This document shows, piece by piece, positions 1 through 8,691 of a stretch of DNA of 64,000 nucleotides; within the stretch, counting starts at the first letter, position 1, and the number at the start of each line of letters is the position of its first letter. The notes beneath the pieces are model-generated. The model was not told where the DNA came from. It searched no databases and was given only the letters and a program-made list of their open reading frames with translations. The position numbers were made by a program, and so were the translations under genes. Source of the DNA: an uncultured Bacteroidota bacterium (GTDB lineage: Bacteria > Bacteroidota > Bacteroidia > Flavobacteriales > Flavobacteriaceae); the NCBI GenBank assembly GCA_902559035.1, contig CACEGG010000004.1, positions 1-64,000 on the forward strand, in the 5' to 3' direction.

Positions 1-46
1 ATTAAATATTTGTATGTAATTTCCTTTTTGCTAAATCTTTTATTAA

Positions 47-54
47 TAATTTTG
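47..54 (+). promoter_or_regulatory. -7 promoter element of the ferredoxin gene
   Basis: TAATTTTG matches the Bacteroidota -7 consensus TAnnTTTG and lies 4 bases before the GTG start. No TTTG is found at the ideal 19-21 base distance; the nearest (27-30) is only 16 bases away. Transcription would start close to the start codon, giving a very short leader. Confidence 0.35.
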
Positions 55-58
55 CAAA

Positions 59-376
59 GTGTCTGACATAAAAATTTACATTATAGACAGGGATAAAAAG
101 AAGCATACAATTATTGTTCCTACTGATATGAATATGAATTTAATGGAAGCCTGTAAAAGTTATGAGTTTCCAATAGAAGGAATTTGTGGTGGTATGGCTA
201 TGTGTGCTTCGTGTCATGTTTATGTTAGCTGTAATAATTTACTTAAGGATGTTTCTGAGGATGAAAAAGCTATGCTTTCAGAAGCTTTTAATATACAGTC
301 AAACTCAAGACTTGGGTGTCAAATCCAGTTGACCCCAGATTTAAATGAAAAGTGTTTTGAAATAGCTCCTGAATAA
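59..376 (+). CDS. 2Fe-2S ferredoxin (adrenodoxin type)
   Basis: A 105-residue soluble electron carrier expected to bind one [2Fe-2S] cluster. The cluster ligands are visible as C43, C49 and C52 (spacing C-x5-C-x2-C) plus C87, the vertebrate/ISC-type ferredoxin arrangement. C58 is an extra cysteine. The reading frame begins at a GTG; no in-frame ATG gives a complete N-terminal beta strand, so GTG is taken as the start. A TAnnTTTG -7 element lies just upstream (47-54), implying a short leader. The gene ends three bases before the convergent aconitase end. The partner enzyme is not visible, as the window begins immediately upstream; Fe-S assembly or a P450 or oxygenase system are both possible. 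The family is secure, the role is not. Confidence 0.9.
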   Translation: MSDIKIYIIDRDKKKHTIIVPTDMNMNLMEACKSYEFPIEGICGGMAMCASCHVYVSCNNLLKDVSEDEKAMLSEAFNIQSNSRLGCQIQLTPDLNEKCFEIAPE

Positions 377-378
377 CT

Positions 379-2640
379 CTAGTTACCTTTTTTTATCAAA
401 TTTAATGCAGAACCTTCCTTATACCACTCAATTTGTTGTGCATTATAAGTGTGATCAGCCATTATAAGATCTTTTGTTCCGTCTGCGTGAACTATTTCAA
501 TTGAAATTTGTTTTCCAGGACTGAATGAATCTAAATCAATGAAATTAAATAGATCATCTTCTTTAATTAAATCATAATCATTTTCGTTTGAAAATGTTAT
601 ACCCAACATTCCTTGCTTTTTTAAGTTTGTTTCGTGAATTCTAGCAAATGATTTTACCAAAACTACTTTAACACCTAAGTGTCTTGGTTCCATTGCAGCA
701 TGTTCTCTGGATGATCCTTCTCCATAATTGTGGTCACCTACAACAACAGTGTCAATTCCATTTTTTTTGTATTCTCTTTGAGTGTCAGGAACACCTTCAT
801 ATTCACCACTGATGTGATTCTTTACAAAATTGGTTTTATTATTAAAAGCATTGATAGCGCCAATTAGGCAATTATTAGAAATATTATCTAAGTGTCCTCT
901 AAATCTTAACCATGGTCCGGCCATAGAAATATGGTCTGTTGTACATTTTCCTAAAGCTTTAATTAATAATCGAGCATTGGTTATATTTTGTCCATCCCAT
1001 GGTTTAAAGGGTTCAAGAAGTTGTAATCTTTCAGATTTTTCGCTGACAACAACATTGATATTAGAGCCATCTTCAACAGGCTCTAAATAACCGGCATCCT
1101 CGACTTCAAATCCTTTAGGTGGTAATTCCCAGCCAGTTGGCTCATCTAATTTGACTTCGTTACCTTCAGAATTTATCAAAGAATCTGTGATTGGGTTGAA
1201 ATCTAATCTTCCAGAGATTGCAATTGCAGCTACCATTTCAGGTGATGCAACAAAAGCATGCGTGTTTGGATTTCCATCAGCTCTTTTTGCAAAATTTCTA
1301 TTGAAAGAATGTACAATTGTATTTTTTTCTTTTAAATCGGCTCCCTGTCTAGCCCACTGACCAATACAAGGTCCGCAAGCGTTTGTAAATATTTTTGCAT
1401 TTAAATTTTCAAAGATGTCTAAAAAACCATCTCTATCAGCCGTATATCTTACTTGTTCAGAACCAGGATTAATACCAAATTCAGCTTTAGTTTCTAATTT
1501 TTTGTCAATTGCTTGTTGTGCTATTGAGGCTGCTCTAGACAAATCTTCGTAAGATGAGTTTGTGCATGAACCTATTAAGCCCCATTCTACTTTAATAGGC
1601 CAATCATTTTTTCTAGATTTCTCACTCATTTCACTTATTGGTGTAGCAATATCAGGTGAGAAAGGACCATTAACATGTGGCATAAGCTCAGATAAATTGA
1701 TTTCAATCACTTGATCAAAATATTTTTCAGGATTTTCATACACTTCTTTATCAGCAGTTAAATAGTCTTTGACTTTATTAGCAGCATCTGCAACATCATT
1801 TCTATCAGTAGATCTCAAATATCTTTCCATGGACTGGTCGTATCCAAATGTTGATGTAGTAGCACCTACTTCTGCTCCCATGTTACAAATGGTTCCTTTA
1901 CCTGTACATGACATTGATTGAGCACCTGGTCCAAAATATTCAATAATGGCTCCAGTTCCACCTTTAACAGTCAGAATTCCAGCAACTTTTAATATAACAT
2001 CCTTTGGAGCTGTCCAACCTGATAATTTTCCGGTTAATTTAACTCCAATTAGTTTAGGAAATTTTAATTCCCAAGGCATTCCTGCCATTACATCAACCGC
2101 ATCAGCACCTCCAACACCAATTGCAACCATTCCTAAACCACCTGCGTTGACAGTATGAGAATCTGTACCAATCATCATTCCACCAGGGAATGCATAATTT
2201 TCTAGTACAACTTGGTGAATAATACCAGCTCCTGGTTTCCAAAAACCTATTCCATATTTATTGGATACTGACTCCAAAAAATTAAAAACTTCATTACTAT
2301 TATTTAATGCAGATTGTAAATCTTTACTTGCTCCAACAGAAGCTTGAATTAAGTGATCACAATGGACAGTTGTAGGAACAGCAACCTTTTTCTTTCCAGC
2401 TTGCATAAACTGCAACAAGGCCATTTGAGCTGTGGCATCCTGACAAGCAATTCTATCTGGTGCAAAATCGACATAATCTTTACCTCTTGTAAAAGGAGTA
2501 TCAAGATTATCACTCCATAAATGAGAGTAAAGAATTTTTTCAGAAAGTGTTAGGGGCTTTTGTGTTAGCTCTCTTGCCTTGTCTACTTTGGTTTTAATTT
2601 CTTTATAAACCTTTTCGATCATTTCAATGTTAAATGCCAT
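379..2640 (-). CDS. acn: Aconitate hydratase, mitochondrial-type
   Basis: A TCA-cycle enzyme interconverting citrate and isocitrate through a [4Fe-4S] cluster, in the cytoplasm. At 753 residues it has the length of mitochondrial-type aconitases and not the roughly 890 of bacterial AcnA. Cluster ligands are visible as C359 (in [10 protein letters not shown]), C422 and C425 (in ACGPCIGQW), nearly the same numbers as in the mitochondrial enzyme. The C-terminal swivel domain carries the substrate-loop signature [15 protein letters not shown]. The start is ATG. It is transcribed alone, with a full -33/-7 promoter upstream and convergent with the ferredoxin gene downstream. Nothing looks damaged. 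Confidence 0.97.
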   Translation of the reverse strand: MAFNIEMIEKVYKEIKTKVDKARELTQKPLTLSEKILYSHLWSDNLDTPFTRGKDYVDFAPDRIACQDATAQMALLQFMQAGKKKVAVPTTVHCDHLIQASVGASKDLQSALNNSNEVFNFLESVSNKYGIGFWKPGAGIIHQVVLENYAFPGGMMIGTDSHTVNAGGLGMVAIGVGGADAVDVMAGMPWELKFPKLIGVKLTGKLSGWTAPKDVILKVAGILTVKGGTGAIIEYFGPGAQSMSCTGKGTICNMGAEVGATTSTFGYDQSMERYLRSTDRNDVADAANKVKDYLTADKEVYENPEKYFDQVIEINLSELMPHVNGPFSPDIATPISEMSEKSRKNDWPIKVEWGLIGSCTNSSYEDLSRAASIAQQAIDKKLETKAEFGINPGSEQVRYTADRDGFLDIFENLNAKIFTNACGPCIGQWARQGADLKEKNTIVHSFNRNFAKRADGNPNTHAFVASPEMVAAIAISGRLDFNPITDSLINSEGNEVKLDEPTGWELPPKGFEVEDAGYLEPVEDGSNINVVVSEKSERLQLLEPFKPWDGQNITNARLLIKALGKCTTDHISMAGPWLRFRGHLDNISNNCLIGAINAFNNKTNFVKNHISGEYEGVPDTQREYKKNGIDTVVVGDHNYGEGSSREHAAMEPRHLGVKVVLVKSFARIHETNLKKQGMLGITFSNENDYDLIKEDDLFNFIDLDSFSPGKQISIEIVHADGTKDLIMADHTYNAQQIEWYKEGSALNLIKKGN

Positions 2641-2656
2641 GTAGTAGTATTTTCTG

Positions 2657-2686
2657 CAAAATTAATCTATATAAAATGAATTCAAA
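2657..2686 (-). promoter_or_regulatory. Promoter of the aconitase gene
   Basis: On the minus strand a TTTG (2683-2686) is followed after 18 bases by TAATTTTG (2657-2664), matching the Bacteroidota -33/-7 pattern. The -7 element lies 16 bases before the ATG, so the leader would be about 10 bases. Confidence 0.55.
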
Positions 2687-2722
2687 GTAAAATAATATTA
2701 ATTTGAATATATAAGTTATGAC

Positions 2723-3085
2723 TTACAATATGATTAGGATGGAACACAGAATAAGCATAATTAGAGCCGGAACAGACTTAATAAATGGATCATTGATTTT
2801 AACATGAGCGAAAATTGCACCAACCATTAAAGTTCCAATTACAAAAGCAGCGTATTCAACAAGATTCGAATACCAAATCCCTGCAATAAGTAAAACAGCC
2901 ATAGACAGTTTTAAAAATCCAACTAATTTCATGAACCAGTTGTTAAATCCATATGTTTCAAATTCTTCAGACATATTACCTGCGTTTCCTCCTCTATATT
3001 TAGAGGATTTGCTAAAATTTATTAGCCACACATTAAAAATTCCTAAAGCAATAATGAGCTGAACAATGAGTTTTAAATTTTCCAT
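2723..3085 (-). CDS. DoxX-like family membrane protein
   Basis: A 120-residue integral inner-membrane protein with four predicted hydrophobic segments (about 5-22, 50-70, 75-93 and 101-120), the size and layout of the DoxX-like family. After TM1 it carries the loop SSKYRGGNAGNMSEEFETYG and then a WFMKLVGFLKLSMA segment, typical of the flavobacterial members. The biochemical role of these small proteins is not established; relatives are linked to thiosulfate:quinone oxidation or redox stress. It sits alone between aconitase and the divergent CDGSH peptide gene. Family call good, function open. Confidence 0.75.
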   Translation of the reverse strand: MENLKLIVQLIIALGIFNVWLINFSKSSKYRGGNAGNMSEEFETYGFNNWFMKLVGFLKLSMAVLLIAGIWYSNLVEYAAFVIGTLMVGAIFAHVKINDPFIKSVPALIMLILCSILIIL

Positions 3086-3203
3086 TTGATTTTATTTTCC
3101 TTTAAATTAATGAATAAATTTAAATTTTTTTAAAAAATCTATGATATTCCTTAATGGAATCCTATTTGGCATGGAACTTGATTTTTAAAGAAAAAATTAA
3201 GTT

Positions 3204-3284
3204 ATGTCAAATAAACCTAAATGTGGATGTGGAAGTACATTGGATCCTAATGGATTTTGTGACGGTTCACACAACAAGGATTAA
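3204..3284 (+). CDS. CDGSH-like iron-sulfur micropeptide
   Basis: A 26-codon reading frame with an ATG start and TAA stop. The peptide contains CGCGSTLDPNGFCDGSH, close to the CDGSH iron-sulfur signature C-x-C-x2-(S/T)-x3-P-x-C-D-G-(S/A/T)-H: three cysteines and the histidine are all in place, with one residue more than usual between the second and third cysteine. CDGSH domains bind a redox-active [2Fe-2S] cluster through 3Cys-1His and normally act as dimers. This peptide is almost nothing but the motif. It is divergent from the DoxX-like gene, and its stop overlaps the convergent stop of the acyl-CoA dehydrogenase by 4 bases. The intact motif in a clean ORF argues that it is real; expression is inferred. 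Confidence 0.65.
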   Translation: MSNKPKCGCGSTLDPNGFCDGSHNKD

Positions 3285-5095
3285 ATTAAAATTTCTCCTT
3301 CTTTCTTTATTGTTACAGATGATGGATTCATGATTATTTCTGAATGACTAATAGTTTTAGGTAATTCATATTCAAAGAAATATTTCATAGTTTCTATCTT
3401 ACTTTTATAGAAAATTTCTGAATATTTCTTATCTCCATTTTTAAGAGCTTCCTGTGAATTTGCCGCAATTTCTAACCAATTCCATCCAACTATTACTAAG
3501 CTGAAGAATTCCATAAATATACTTGCATCAGCTAAATACTTTTCAAAATCTCCTTTGAGGGCGTAAGGCATAAGTGTTTGTAAAATCTTTTCTGATAATT
3601 TAATTTTTTTACTAAGAGAATCACAATATTCTTTTAATTCTGGATAATTGCTTGCTTTTGTGATTGTTTCAATTATTTCTGCAAGTAATAGTTTCAAACC
3701 CTCTCCATTATTCATGGTAATTTTTCGGCCAAGAAGATCTTGAGACTGAATTCCAGTAGTCCCTTCATATATTGCCGAAATCCTAATGTCTCTATAATAC
3801 TGTTGTAGTATAAAGTCTGAACAAAATCCATATCCTCCTAATACTTGTAGTCCATTATTTACTGAATAAGCCCCAGCATCTGATGGGTAAGTTTTTACAA
3901 CTGGTATAATCATTTCAAGTAAAGTATTGTATTTTATTTTTTCCTCTTTTGATTGAGCAGTACTTTCTAAATCATAATATTTAGCTGCTAATAAAACAAG
4001 ACTCATAGAACCCTCAACAACCGCTTTTTGTAATAAGAGCATTCTTCTAACATCAGGATGTTCAATAATTAAGGACTGACTTTCTTCTACATTTTTCTTA
4101 CCATCACTCGAAAGTTTTCTTCCTTGTGGTCTCTCATTAGCATATTGAAGAGACGCATAATATGCGGCTGAAGAAATTGCTGATGCAGCTCTTCCAACTC
4201 CAATTCTAGCTGCATTCATCATCACAAACATGCATCTTAATCCATTGTTCTCTTCTCCAACTAACCAACCTCGACAATCTTCTTTATCTCCAAATCCTAA
4301 GTGAGTAGTGCAATATCCCTTTTGACCCATTTTTTGAAAATCAGCAACACTAGTTACATCATTTGGTTCTAAGGAACCATCATCTAATTTTCTATTTTTT
4401 GGAACAATAAATAATGATATTCCTTTTGTTCCTTTTGGAGCTCCTTCAACTCTAGCTAGAACTAAATGAACAATATTATCTAGATATTGGTTATCCCCAG
4501 CAGATATAAATATTTTTTGGCCACTAATATTATAGTACCCATTCTCATGTGGTGTAGCTTTTGTTACAATATCAGACAATGAGCTTCCAGCTTGCGGCTC
4601 AGTTAAACACATGGTTCCTCCCCAATTACCAGCAAGCATCTCTGGAACATACTTATCCAAAAGATCTTTTTTAGCAAAATGAATAATTAATTCAGCAGCA
4701 CCTTGAGTTAGACCTGCATATCCTGGTAAATGATTATTTGCAGCATCGAGTATGTAGCTTGATGCAGTACTAGCCATTAGAGGAATTTGTAAACCTCCAA
4801 CTTCGTAATCAAAACTTGAAGATATAAAACCTAATTCACCTCCTTTTTTCATCATTGTTTCCACCTGCTTGTGCACATATACCTGTCCATCTTTGTGAAA
4901 AGCTGGATTTTCATCCATTTCCTTAAAATATGGGAATAGTTCTCGATCGGCAAAATCTTTACTAGAGTCTAAAAACATATCTAAAGATTCTTTATCGTGA
5001 TCTACAAATCTTTCTCTTTTAAGTAATTTTTCTAACTCATGTACATCATACAATAAGTATTTTAGAGTGTCTATATCAACGTATTTGTCAGCCAT
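3281..5095 (-). CDS. Acyl-CoA dehydrogenase, 600-residue class with C-terminal extension
   Basis: An FAD enzyme that introduces a 2,3-double bond into acyl-CoA thioesters, probably passing electrons to ETF. At 604 residues it belongs to the long class (N-terminal, middle and central acyl-CoA dehydrogenase domains, then a C-terminal domain), which includes the 3-methylmercaptopropionyl-CoA dehydrogenase DmdC and broad fatty acyl-CoA enzymes. Visible motifs are CLTEPQAGSS (FAD/substrate region), GQKIFISAGD, and the active-site segment YRDIRISAIYEGTTGIQ with the catalytic Glu in IYEGTT. The ATG start is preceded by a TATATTTG -7 element and a 20-bp palindrome, so the gene looks regulated. It is not next to other beta-oxidation genes. 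Substrate is undetermined; DmdC-type demethylation of DMSP products is possible. Confidence 0.88.
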   Translation of the reverse strand: MADKYVDIDTLKYLLYDVHELEKLLKRERFVDHDKESLDMFLDSSKDFADRELFPYFKEMDENPAFHKDGQVYVHKQVETMMKKGGELGFISSSFDYEVGGLQIPLMASTASSYILDAANNHLPGYAGLTQGAAELIIHFAKKDLLDKYVPEMLAGNWGGTMCLTEPQAGSSLSDIVTKATPHENGYYNISGQKIFISAGDNQYLDNIVHLVLARVEGAPKGTKGISLFIVPKNRKLDDGSLEPNDVTSVADFQKMGQKGYCTTHLGFGDKEDCRGWLVGEENNGLRCMFVMMNAARIGVGRAASAISSAAYYASLQYANERPQGRKLSSDGKKNVEESQSLIIEHPDVRRMLLLQKAVVEGSMSLVLLAAKYYDLESTAQSKEEKIKYNTLLEMIIPVVKTYPSDAGAYSVNNGLQVLGGYGFCSDFILQQYYRDIRISAIYEGTTGIQSQDLLGRKITMNNGEGLKLLLAEIIETITKASNYPELKEYCDSLSKKIKLSEKILQTLMPYALKGDFEKYLADASIFMEFFSLVIVGWNWLEIAANSQEALKNGDKKYSEIFYKSKIETMKYFFEYELPKTISHSEIIMNPSSVTIKKEGEILI

Positions 5096-5142
5096 ATTTT
5101 TAGAAATTAATTATTGTAACAAATATATGGAAAATTGACAAA

Positions 5143-5162
5143 TTACTATGCATGCATAGTAA
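5143..5162. promoter_or_regulatory. Perfect 20-bp palindromic operator candidate
   Basis: TTACTATGCATGCATAGTAA is a perfect 20-base inverted repeat, 48 bases upstream of the acyl-CoA dehydrogenase ATG. It overlaps the place where the -33 element of that promoter would fall relative to a -7 element TATATTTG (minus strand, 5120-5127). It is not followed by a T run, so it is not a terminator. A two-fold symmetric site there is what a dimeric TetR- or GntR-type repressor would bind. The regulator is not identified; the TetR protein at 6938-7606 has a different presumed site. Confidence 0.6.
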
Positions 5163-5193
5163 ATTTATTAAACTTATTAATATTGAAATGATT

Positions 5194-5847
5194 TTAATTT
5201 TTTTTATTCCATAAAGCTATGGTAGATGCTGTAAAGAAAATTATTAAAATGTGATTTAAATAACCTCCACAAACGATAATCCAAATATTACCTGACAAAT
5301 TTTTACATATAAAATCTTGTATTAGAAAGGGTATTAATGGAAAAAAAAGAATTATCCATCTAGGGTATAGAGTATTTTTTTTCCAGACTTGGTAGATAAA
5401 CAAAACAGATAAAAGTCCAAAAATTGGATATACTAATAGTCTTAGTGTGTTATTAGCTTCCGAAGCTAATAAGACACTTTCATTTAAATCAAGATTATTT
5501 TGGATAGCTAATTTTGAAGAAGTCGCTATTGCCACAAAAGCTCCGTGAACAACTCCATAAGAAATTGTAATGGCAGCAAAACAAATAAAAATTATATTTT
5601 TTACAAGAGTTTTAGACGGTTTAAAAGCTTGATAAACATGAACGACCCCAAACATATAAAACCAAGCAGCCAATAACGCTGTAACTGCACTGTAAATAAT
5701 TCTTAAATCTGATGCATTACCCATGTTTTCAAATAAGTTACTATTTAGAGGATCATAATAAAAAAGCATATCTCCGGAGAATAAAGTGATACCACCAAGT
5801 ATTCCAAAAATCCCAAAAATTTTAGTCCAAAAGTTGTTTATATTCAT
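5194..5847 (-). CDS. Unidentified multi-pass membrane protein
   Basis: I do not recognise this 217-residue protein with confidence. It has about six hydrophobic segments (about 9-24, 50-72, 84-108, 134-151, 163-178 and 187-210) and few charged residues between them. The segment SYGVVHGAFVAIATSS and the acidic loop after it (NLDLNESVLLASEANN) are the most distinctive parts. No catalytic motif is evident. It lies upstream of the acyl-CoA dehydrogenase on the same strand, but the palindrome and promoter between them suggest separate transcription. It resembles in layout small DUF-type membrane proteins of Bacteroidota. Confidence 0.6.
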   Translation of the reverse strand: MNINNFWTKIFGIFGILGGITLFSGDMLFYYDPLNSNLFENMGNASDLRIIYSAVTALLAAWFYMFGVVHVYQAFKPSKTLVKNIIFICFAAITISYGVVHGAFVAIATSSKLAIQNNLDLNESVLLASEANNTLRLLVYPIFGLLSVLFIYQVWKKNTLYPRWIILFFPLIPFLIQDFICKNLSGNIWIIVCGGYLNHILIIFFTASTIALWNKKN

Positions 5848-5947
5848 ACTTTAAAATATCAAATCAAAAGCAAGTTACAAATAAATAAAAATCAATTATA
5901 AGTTAAACCTTATATTGTAACTCTTGTCAAATTTTAATAGTGTTAAC

Positions 5948-6913
5948 ATGAAAAAAATAGTTTTATTATTCGTTTTTATTTTATTTTCTTGTGGTAATAA
6001 TGAAAATGGTCTAGAACAAGAAATCGAAAACTGTTCCGGAAATTATACTACAGCTGGAGTGTTAGTTAATATTAATCAAAATATATTCAATAGTGATGAG
6101 TCGGTTAATACTAATAGTAGATATTCATGGTCATCTAATGGATCTGAAAGAATTTTAAACGGAAATGGTATTCCAAATCATGAAGTGGGAACTTTCCCCA
6201 ATAATCACAATCCAAATAGTATTAGAGAACAAACTATAAACAAACGATTTACTCTTTGTCCAAATATAATTTCTGAAAGTGGATTAGAGGTGGTTGGCCC
6301 CGCATTAGTAATTGCTTATGCTTTAAATAGTGTCAAATTTGACCCTGGAACAGCTGGAAGATGTAATGATCAAGGTGTTTGCAGCCTAGCTCAAGGTCAG
6401 GGAAATTGGAATATTGAAGCGCTAGGACATGATACATTTAATTTTGGAGATGATATGAATCATGCACATGTTCAGCCTAATGGCGCTTACCATTATCACG
6501 GAATTCCGGAACTTTTGGTAGATTTTCTTGGTGATAGTGAAGGGATGACTTTAGTTGGATGGGCTGCTGATGGTTTTCCTGTTTATGCTAGATACGGGTT
6601 TTCGGACCCTAATGACTCTTCTACTAAAACAATAGCTTTAAAATCTAGCTATAGATTAAAAAGTCAACCTGATCCTAATAGACCTATGGTTTTGACTAGA
6701 TTGTCTGGAGGTCCAGGCCAAGGAACAACGCCCAACACACCTATAGCAATGGGAGCATTTACTCAAGATTATGAATACGTTGATGGGTTAGGTGATTTAG
6801 ATCAATGTAATGGCAGATTTGGTGTGACACCTGAATTTCCTGAGGGAATATATTATTATGTAGTAAGTGATGACTTTCCTTTTTTTACAAGATGTTTAAA
6901 AGGGAATACTTAG
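5948..6913 (+). CDS. YHYH domain lipoprotein
   Basis: A 321-residue secreted protein with an SPII signal (hydrophobic stretch then LFSC, lipidated C15). It contains a YHYH domain: AHVQPNGAYHYHGIPELL followed by GWAADGFPVYARYG, the two hallmark segments of the family. The biochemical function is unknown; the His-rich core suggests metal binding. The frame is open from a TTG 24 bases further upstream, but the ATG at 5948 directly precedes the charged N-region of the signal peptide and is the better start. It is convergent with the tetR gene and apparently monocistronic. Confidence 0.85.
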   Translation: MKKIVLLFVFILFSCGNNENGLEQEIENCSGNYTTAGVLVNINQNIFNSDESVNTNSRYSWSSNGSERILNGNGIPNHEVGTFPNNHNPNSIREQTINKRFTLCPNIISESGLEVVGPALVIAYALNSVKFDPGTAGRCNDQGVCSLAQGQGNWNIEALGHDTFNFGDDMNHAHVQPNGAYHYHGIPELLVDFLGDSEGMTLVGWAADGFPVYARYGFSDPNDSSTKTIALKSSYRLKSQPDPNRPMVLTRLSGGPGQGTTPNTPIAMGAFTQDYEYVDGLGDLDQCNGRFGVTPEFPEGIYYYVVSDDFPFFTRCLKGNT

Positions 6914-6937
6914 TGTAAAATAAAAAATTACTAATTG

Positions 6938-7606
6938 CTAATATTGTTTTAACATATTTTTAATAATTGGGATCCCTTGAGTATTGAGGAAAGGATTTAA
7001 AATAGTAATTATATGTTTCAATCCTTTTAATCTAAGTGAATTTATACCAATGCTTGGATATTTTTTCATTGAGAAATCAAGCCAATATCTACCAATAACT
7101 AAAATTATTTCAGAAAGATTTTCTATTTCTTTTGAATTAATTTTTATCAATCCGCTATCGAATGAATGTAGAATTCTATTTTCTGCCCATTTATCCAAAT
7201 AATTATTTATTTCTGTTATGGATTTCAAAATAGATTCATCACCTTCAAAAGTCTTTTGAAAGTTATCTCTAAGAATGTACCTAAAGTCCCAAATTATGTT
7301 GTATGACTGAAAAAATTCACTAATGATTTTTTCAAAATCTTTTGATTTGTTTTGCTGATTTACAGATAAGAATACTTTCTGTAGAAGTTGAATATGGTTT
7401 GATAAAATATCTTTTTTGGAATTAAAATGATACCAAAGAGTTCCCTCAAGAATACCAGTATGTTTTGCTATTGAAGCTGTTGTAACATTATTAAAACCGC
7501 CTTCGTTGAATAAAATTAAACTGGAAATCAAAATTCTATCCTTTGTTTTATGTGAAAAAAATCCGAGAGATTGATGAGTTAATTGTAAAGAATCAGTTTG
7601 AATCAT
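6938..7606 (-). CDS. TetR-family transcriptional regulator
   Basis: A 222-residue dimeric repressor candidate. The N-terminal helix-turn-helix spans about residues 22-68, with the recognisable run FNNVTTASIAKHTGILEGTL then WYHFNSKKDIL, typical of TetR family DNA-binding domains. The remainder is a helical ligand-binding and dimerisation domain with no assignable ligand. Its ATG follows the alkB stop by a single base, so the two are co-transcribed and probably translationally coupled. The alkB promoter carries two matching palindromes, so the natural model is that this protein represses its own operon and is released by an alkane-derived or acyl ligand. The target is inferred, not shown. Confidence 0.88.
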   Translation of the reverse strand: MIQTDSLQLTHQSLGFFSHKTKDRILISSLILFNEGGFNNVTTASIAKHTGILEGTLWYHFNSKKDILSNHIQLLQKVFLSVNQQNKSKDFEKIISEFFQSYNIIWDFRYILRDNFQKTFEGDESILKSITEINNYLDKWAENRILHSFDSGLIKINSKEIENLSEIILVIGRYWLDFSMKKYPSIGINSLRLKGLKHIITILNPFLNTQGIPIIKNMLKQY

Positions 7607-7607
7607 A

Positions 7608-8654
7608 TTATTTATCTAAATTCATTTCATTAGGAACTCTTGGATTCATAATCATAAACCAAAGTGGAGGAATTAAACTTAAAAGTATTGAAGCCGGATA
7701 ACCAACAGGAAGGGTAGGGCATTCTTTATAGCTATTTAAAATTTGATATTTTTTTGAAGATTTATAGTGATGATCACTATGTCGTGTAAGTTCATAAAGT
7801 GTGATTCTTCCAATATTAAAGTTAGAGTTCCATGAGTGATGAGGTTGAACTCTTTCATATCTTCCAGAAGCTAATTTTTTACGCTGTAAACCATAATGTT
7901 CAATATAATTGATACACTCTAGAAATAGAAAAGAAATTATTCCAACAATAAAAGCAAAAATCATCACATTAAAAGAAAACAGATAATAAACAATAAAAAG
8001 ATATAGTGGCTGAATTAAATGGTACCAAAGCATATCATTTTTTAGGGAAATAAATGAACTGTTTTTAGTTTTAAGAAGTGTTTTTTGATTTTTCCATGCA
8101 TCGAAATATTGCTTGGTTACAGATGTTAACCAAAATGAATATACCGATTGGTTATATTTTGCGGTAGCACCGTCTTCAGGTGTAGCAACATTTAGGTGAT
8201 GACCAAAATTGTGTTCAATGTAAAAATGCATATATAAACAAGGCATATATAAAAATTTACTTAGAAATCTTTCAAAATAAGGTTTTCTATGTCCTAACTC
8301 ATGAGCTACATTAATACCATTAGTAGCTAATAAAATTCCAGTTGAAAGTGCTAAGCCAATAGTTTCAAATACATTGTAGTCATTCACTAGAAATGAAGAA
8401 AATATTACATATAGTAATCCAAAAATAATAGGAACATTAAAATATAGCATTATGTCAAAAATCCATTTTTTATTTAGATATGAAGCATCATTACTTGAGA
8501 GATTTTTCTCAGTTTCTCCGAAAAGAAAATCTAGTAATGGGATTAATAAGAAGACATAGAAAATAGCAGAATATGTCCAGATACCTGTAGATATGAATGA
8601 TATGTAAACCGAAATAGGAACTGTGTATGCAAATAGATATTTAAGATCTTTCAT
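7608..8654 (-). CDS. alkB: Alkane 1-monooxygenase (AlkB type)
   Basis: An integral-membrane non-heme diiron hydroxylase that oxidises terminal methyl groups of alkanes or related hydrocarbon chains using O2 and rubredoxin or ferredoxin electrons. All histidine boxes are present in the 348-residue protein: HELGH (118-122), EHNFGHH (147-153), NYIEHYG (249-255) and RHSDHHY (291-297). Several hydrophobic segments precede and separate them. The frame stays open 30 bases further to a TTG, but that codon lies inside the second operator, so the ATG at 8654 is used. It forms an operon with the following tetR gene. No rubredoxin or rubredoxin reductase gene is adjacent; the electron donor must be elsewhere. 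Confidence 0.93.
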   Translation of the reverse strand: MKDLKYLFAYTVPISVYISFISTGIWTYSAIFYVFLLIPLLDFLFGETEKNLSSNDASYLNKKWIFDIMLYFNVPIIFGLLYVIFSSFLVNDYNVFETIGLALSTGILLATNGINVAHELGHRKPYFERFLSKFLYMPCLYMHFYIEHNFGHHLNVATPEDGATAKYNQSVYSFWLTSVTKQYFDAWKNQKTLLKTKNSSFISLKNDMLWYHLIQPLYLFIVYYLFSFNVMIFAFIVGIISFLFLECINYIEHYGLQRKKLASGRYERVQPHHSWNSNFNIGRITLYELTRHSDHHYKSSKKYQILNSYKECPTLPVGYPASILLSLIPPLWFMIMNPRVPNEMNLDK

Positions 8655-8668
8655 TTTTATAATATTTT

Positions 8669-8684
8669 TTGGGTAAACACCCAA
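8669..8684. promoter_or_regulatory. Operator 2 of alkB-tetR (near-perfect palindrome)
   Basis: TTGGGTAAACACCCAA keeps both TTGGGT/ACCCAA half sites of operator 1 with two centre changes, and lies at the expected transcription start. Two identical half-site pairs flanking the -7 element are hard to explain by chance. Confidence 0.65.
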
Positions 8685-8691
8685 ATTATTA

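Noticed and set aside
830-1090. Plus-strand open frames opposite aconitase (also 1151-1360 and 1946-2158)
   Set aside because: They lie entirely inside the clearly coding aconitase gene on the other strand and have no recognisable domain.
3146-3160. Short inverted repeat ATTCC-TTAAT-GGAAT between the DoxX and CDGSH genes
   Set aside because: Five-base arms are too short for significance in AT-rich DNA and no promoter element overlaps it.
5924-5947. TTG start extending the YHYH lipoprotein by 8 residues
   Set aside because: The ATG at 5948 begins a normal lipoprotein signal peptide; the extension adds nothing recognisable.
8655-8684. TTG start extending AlkB by 10 residues
   Set aside because: It falls inside the downstream operator at the presumed transcription start, so it would have no leader; the ATG at 8654 is adequate.
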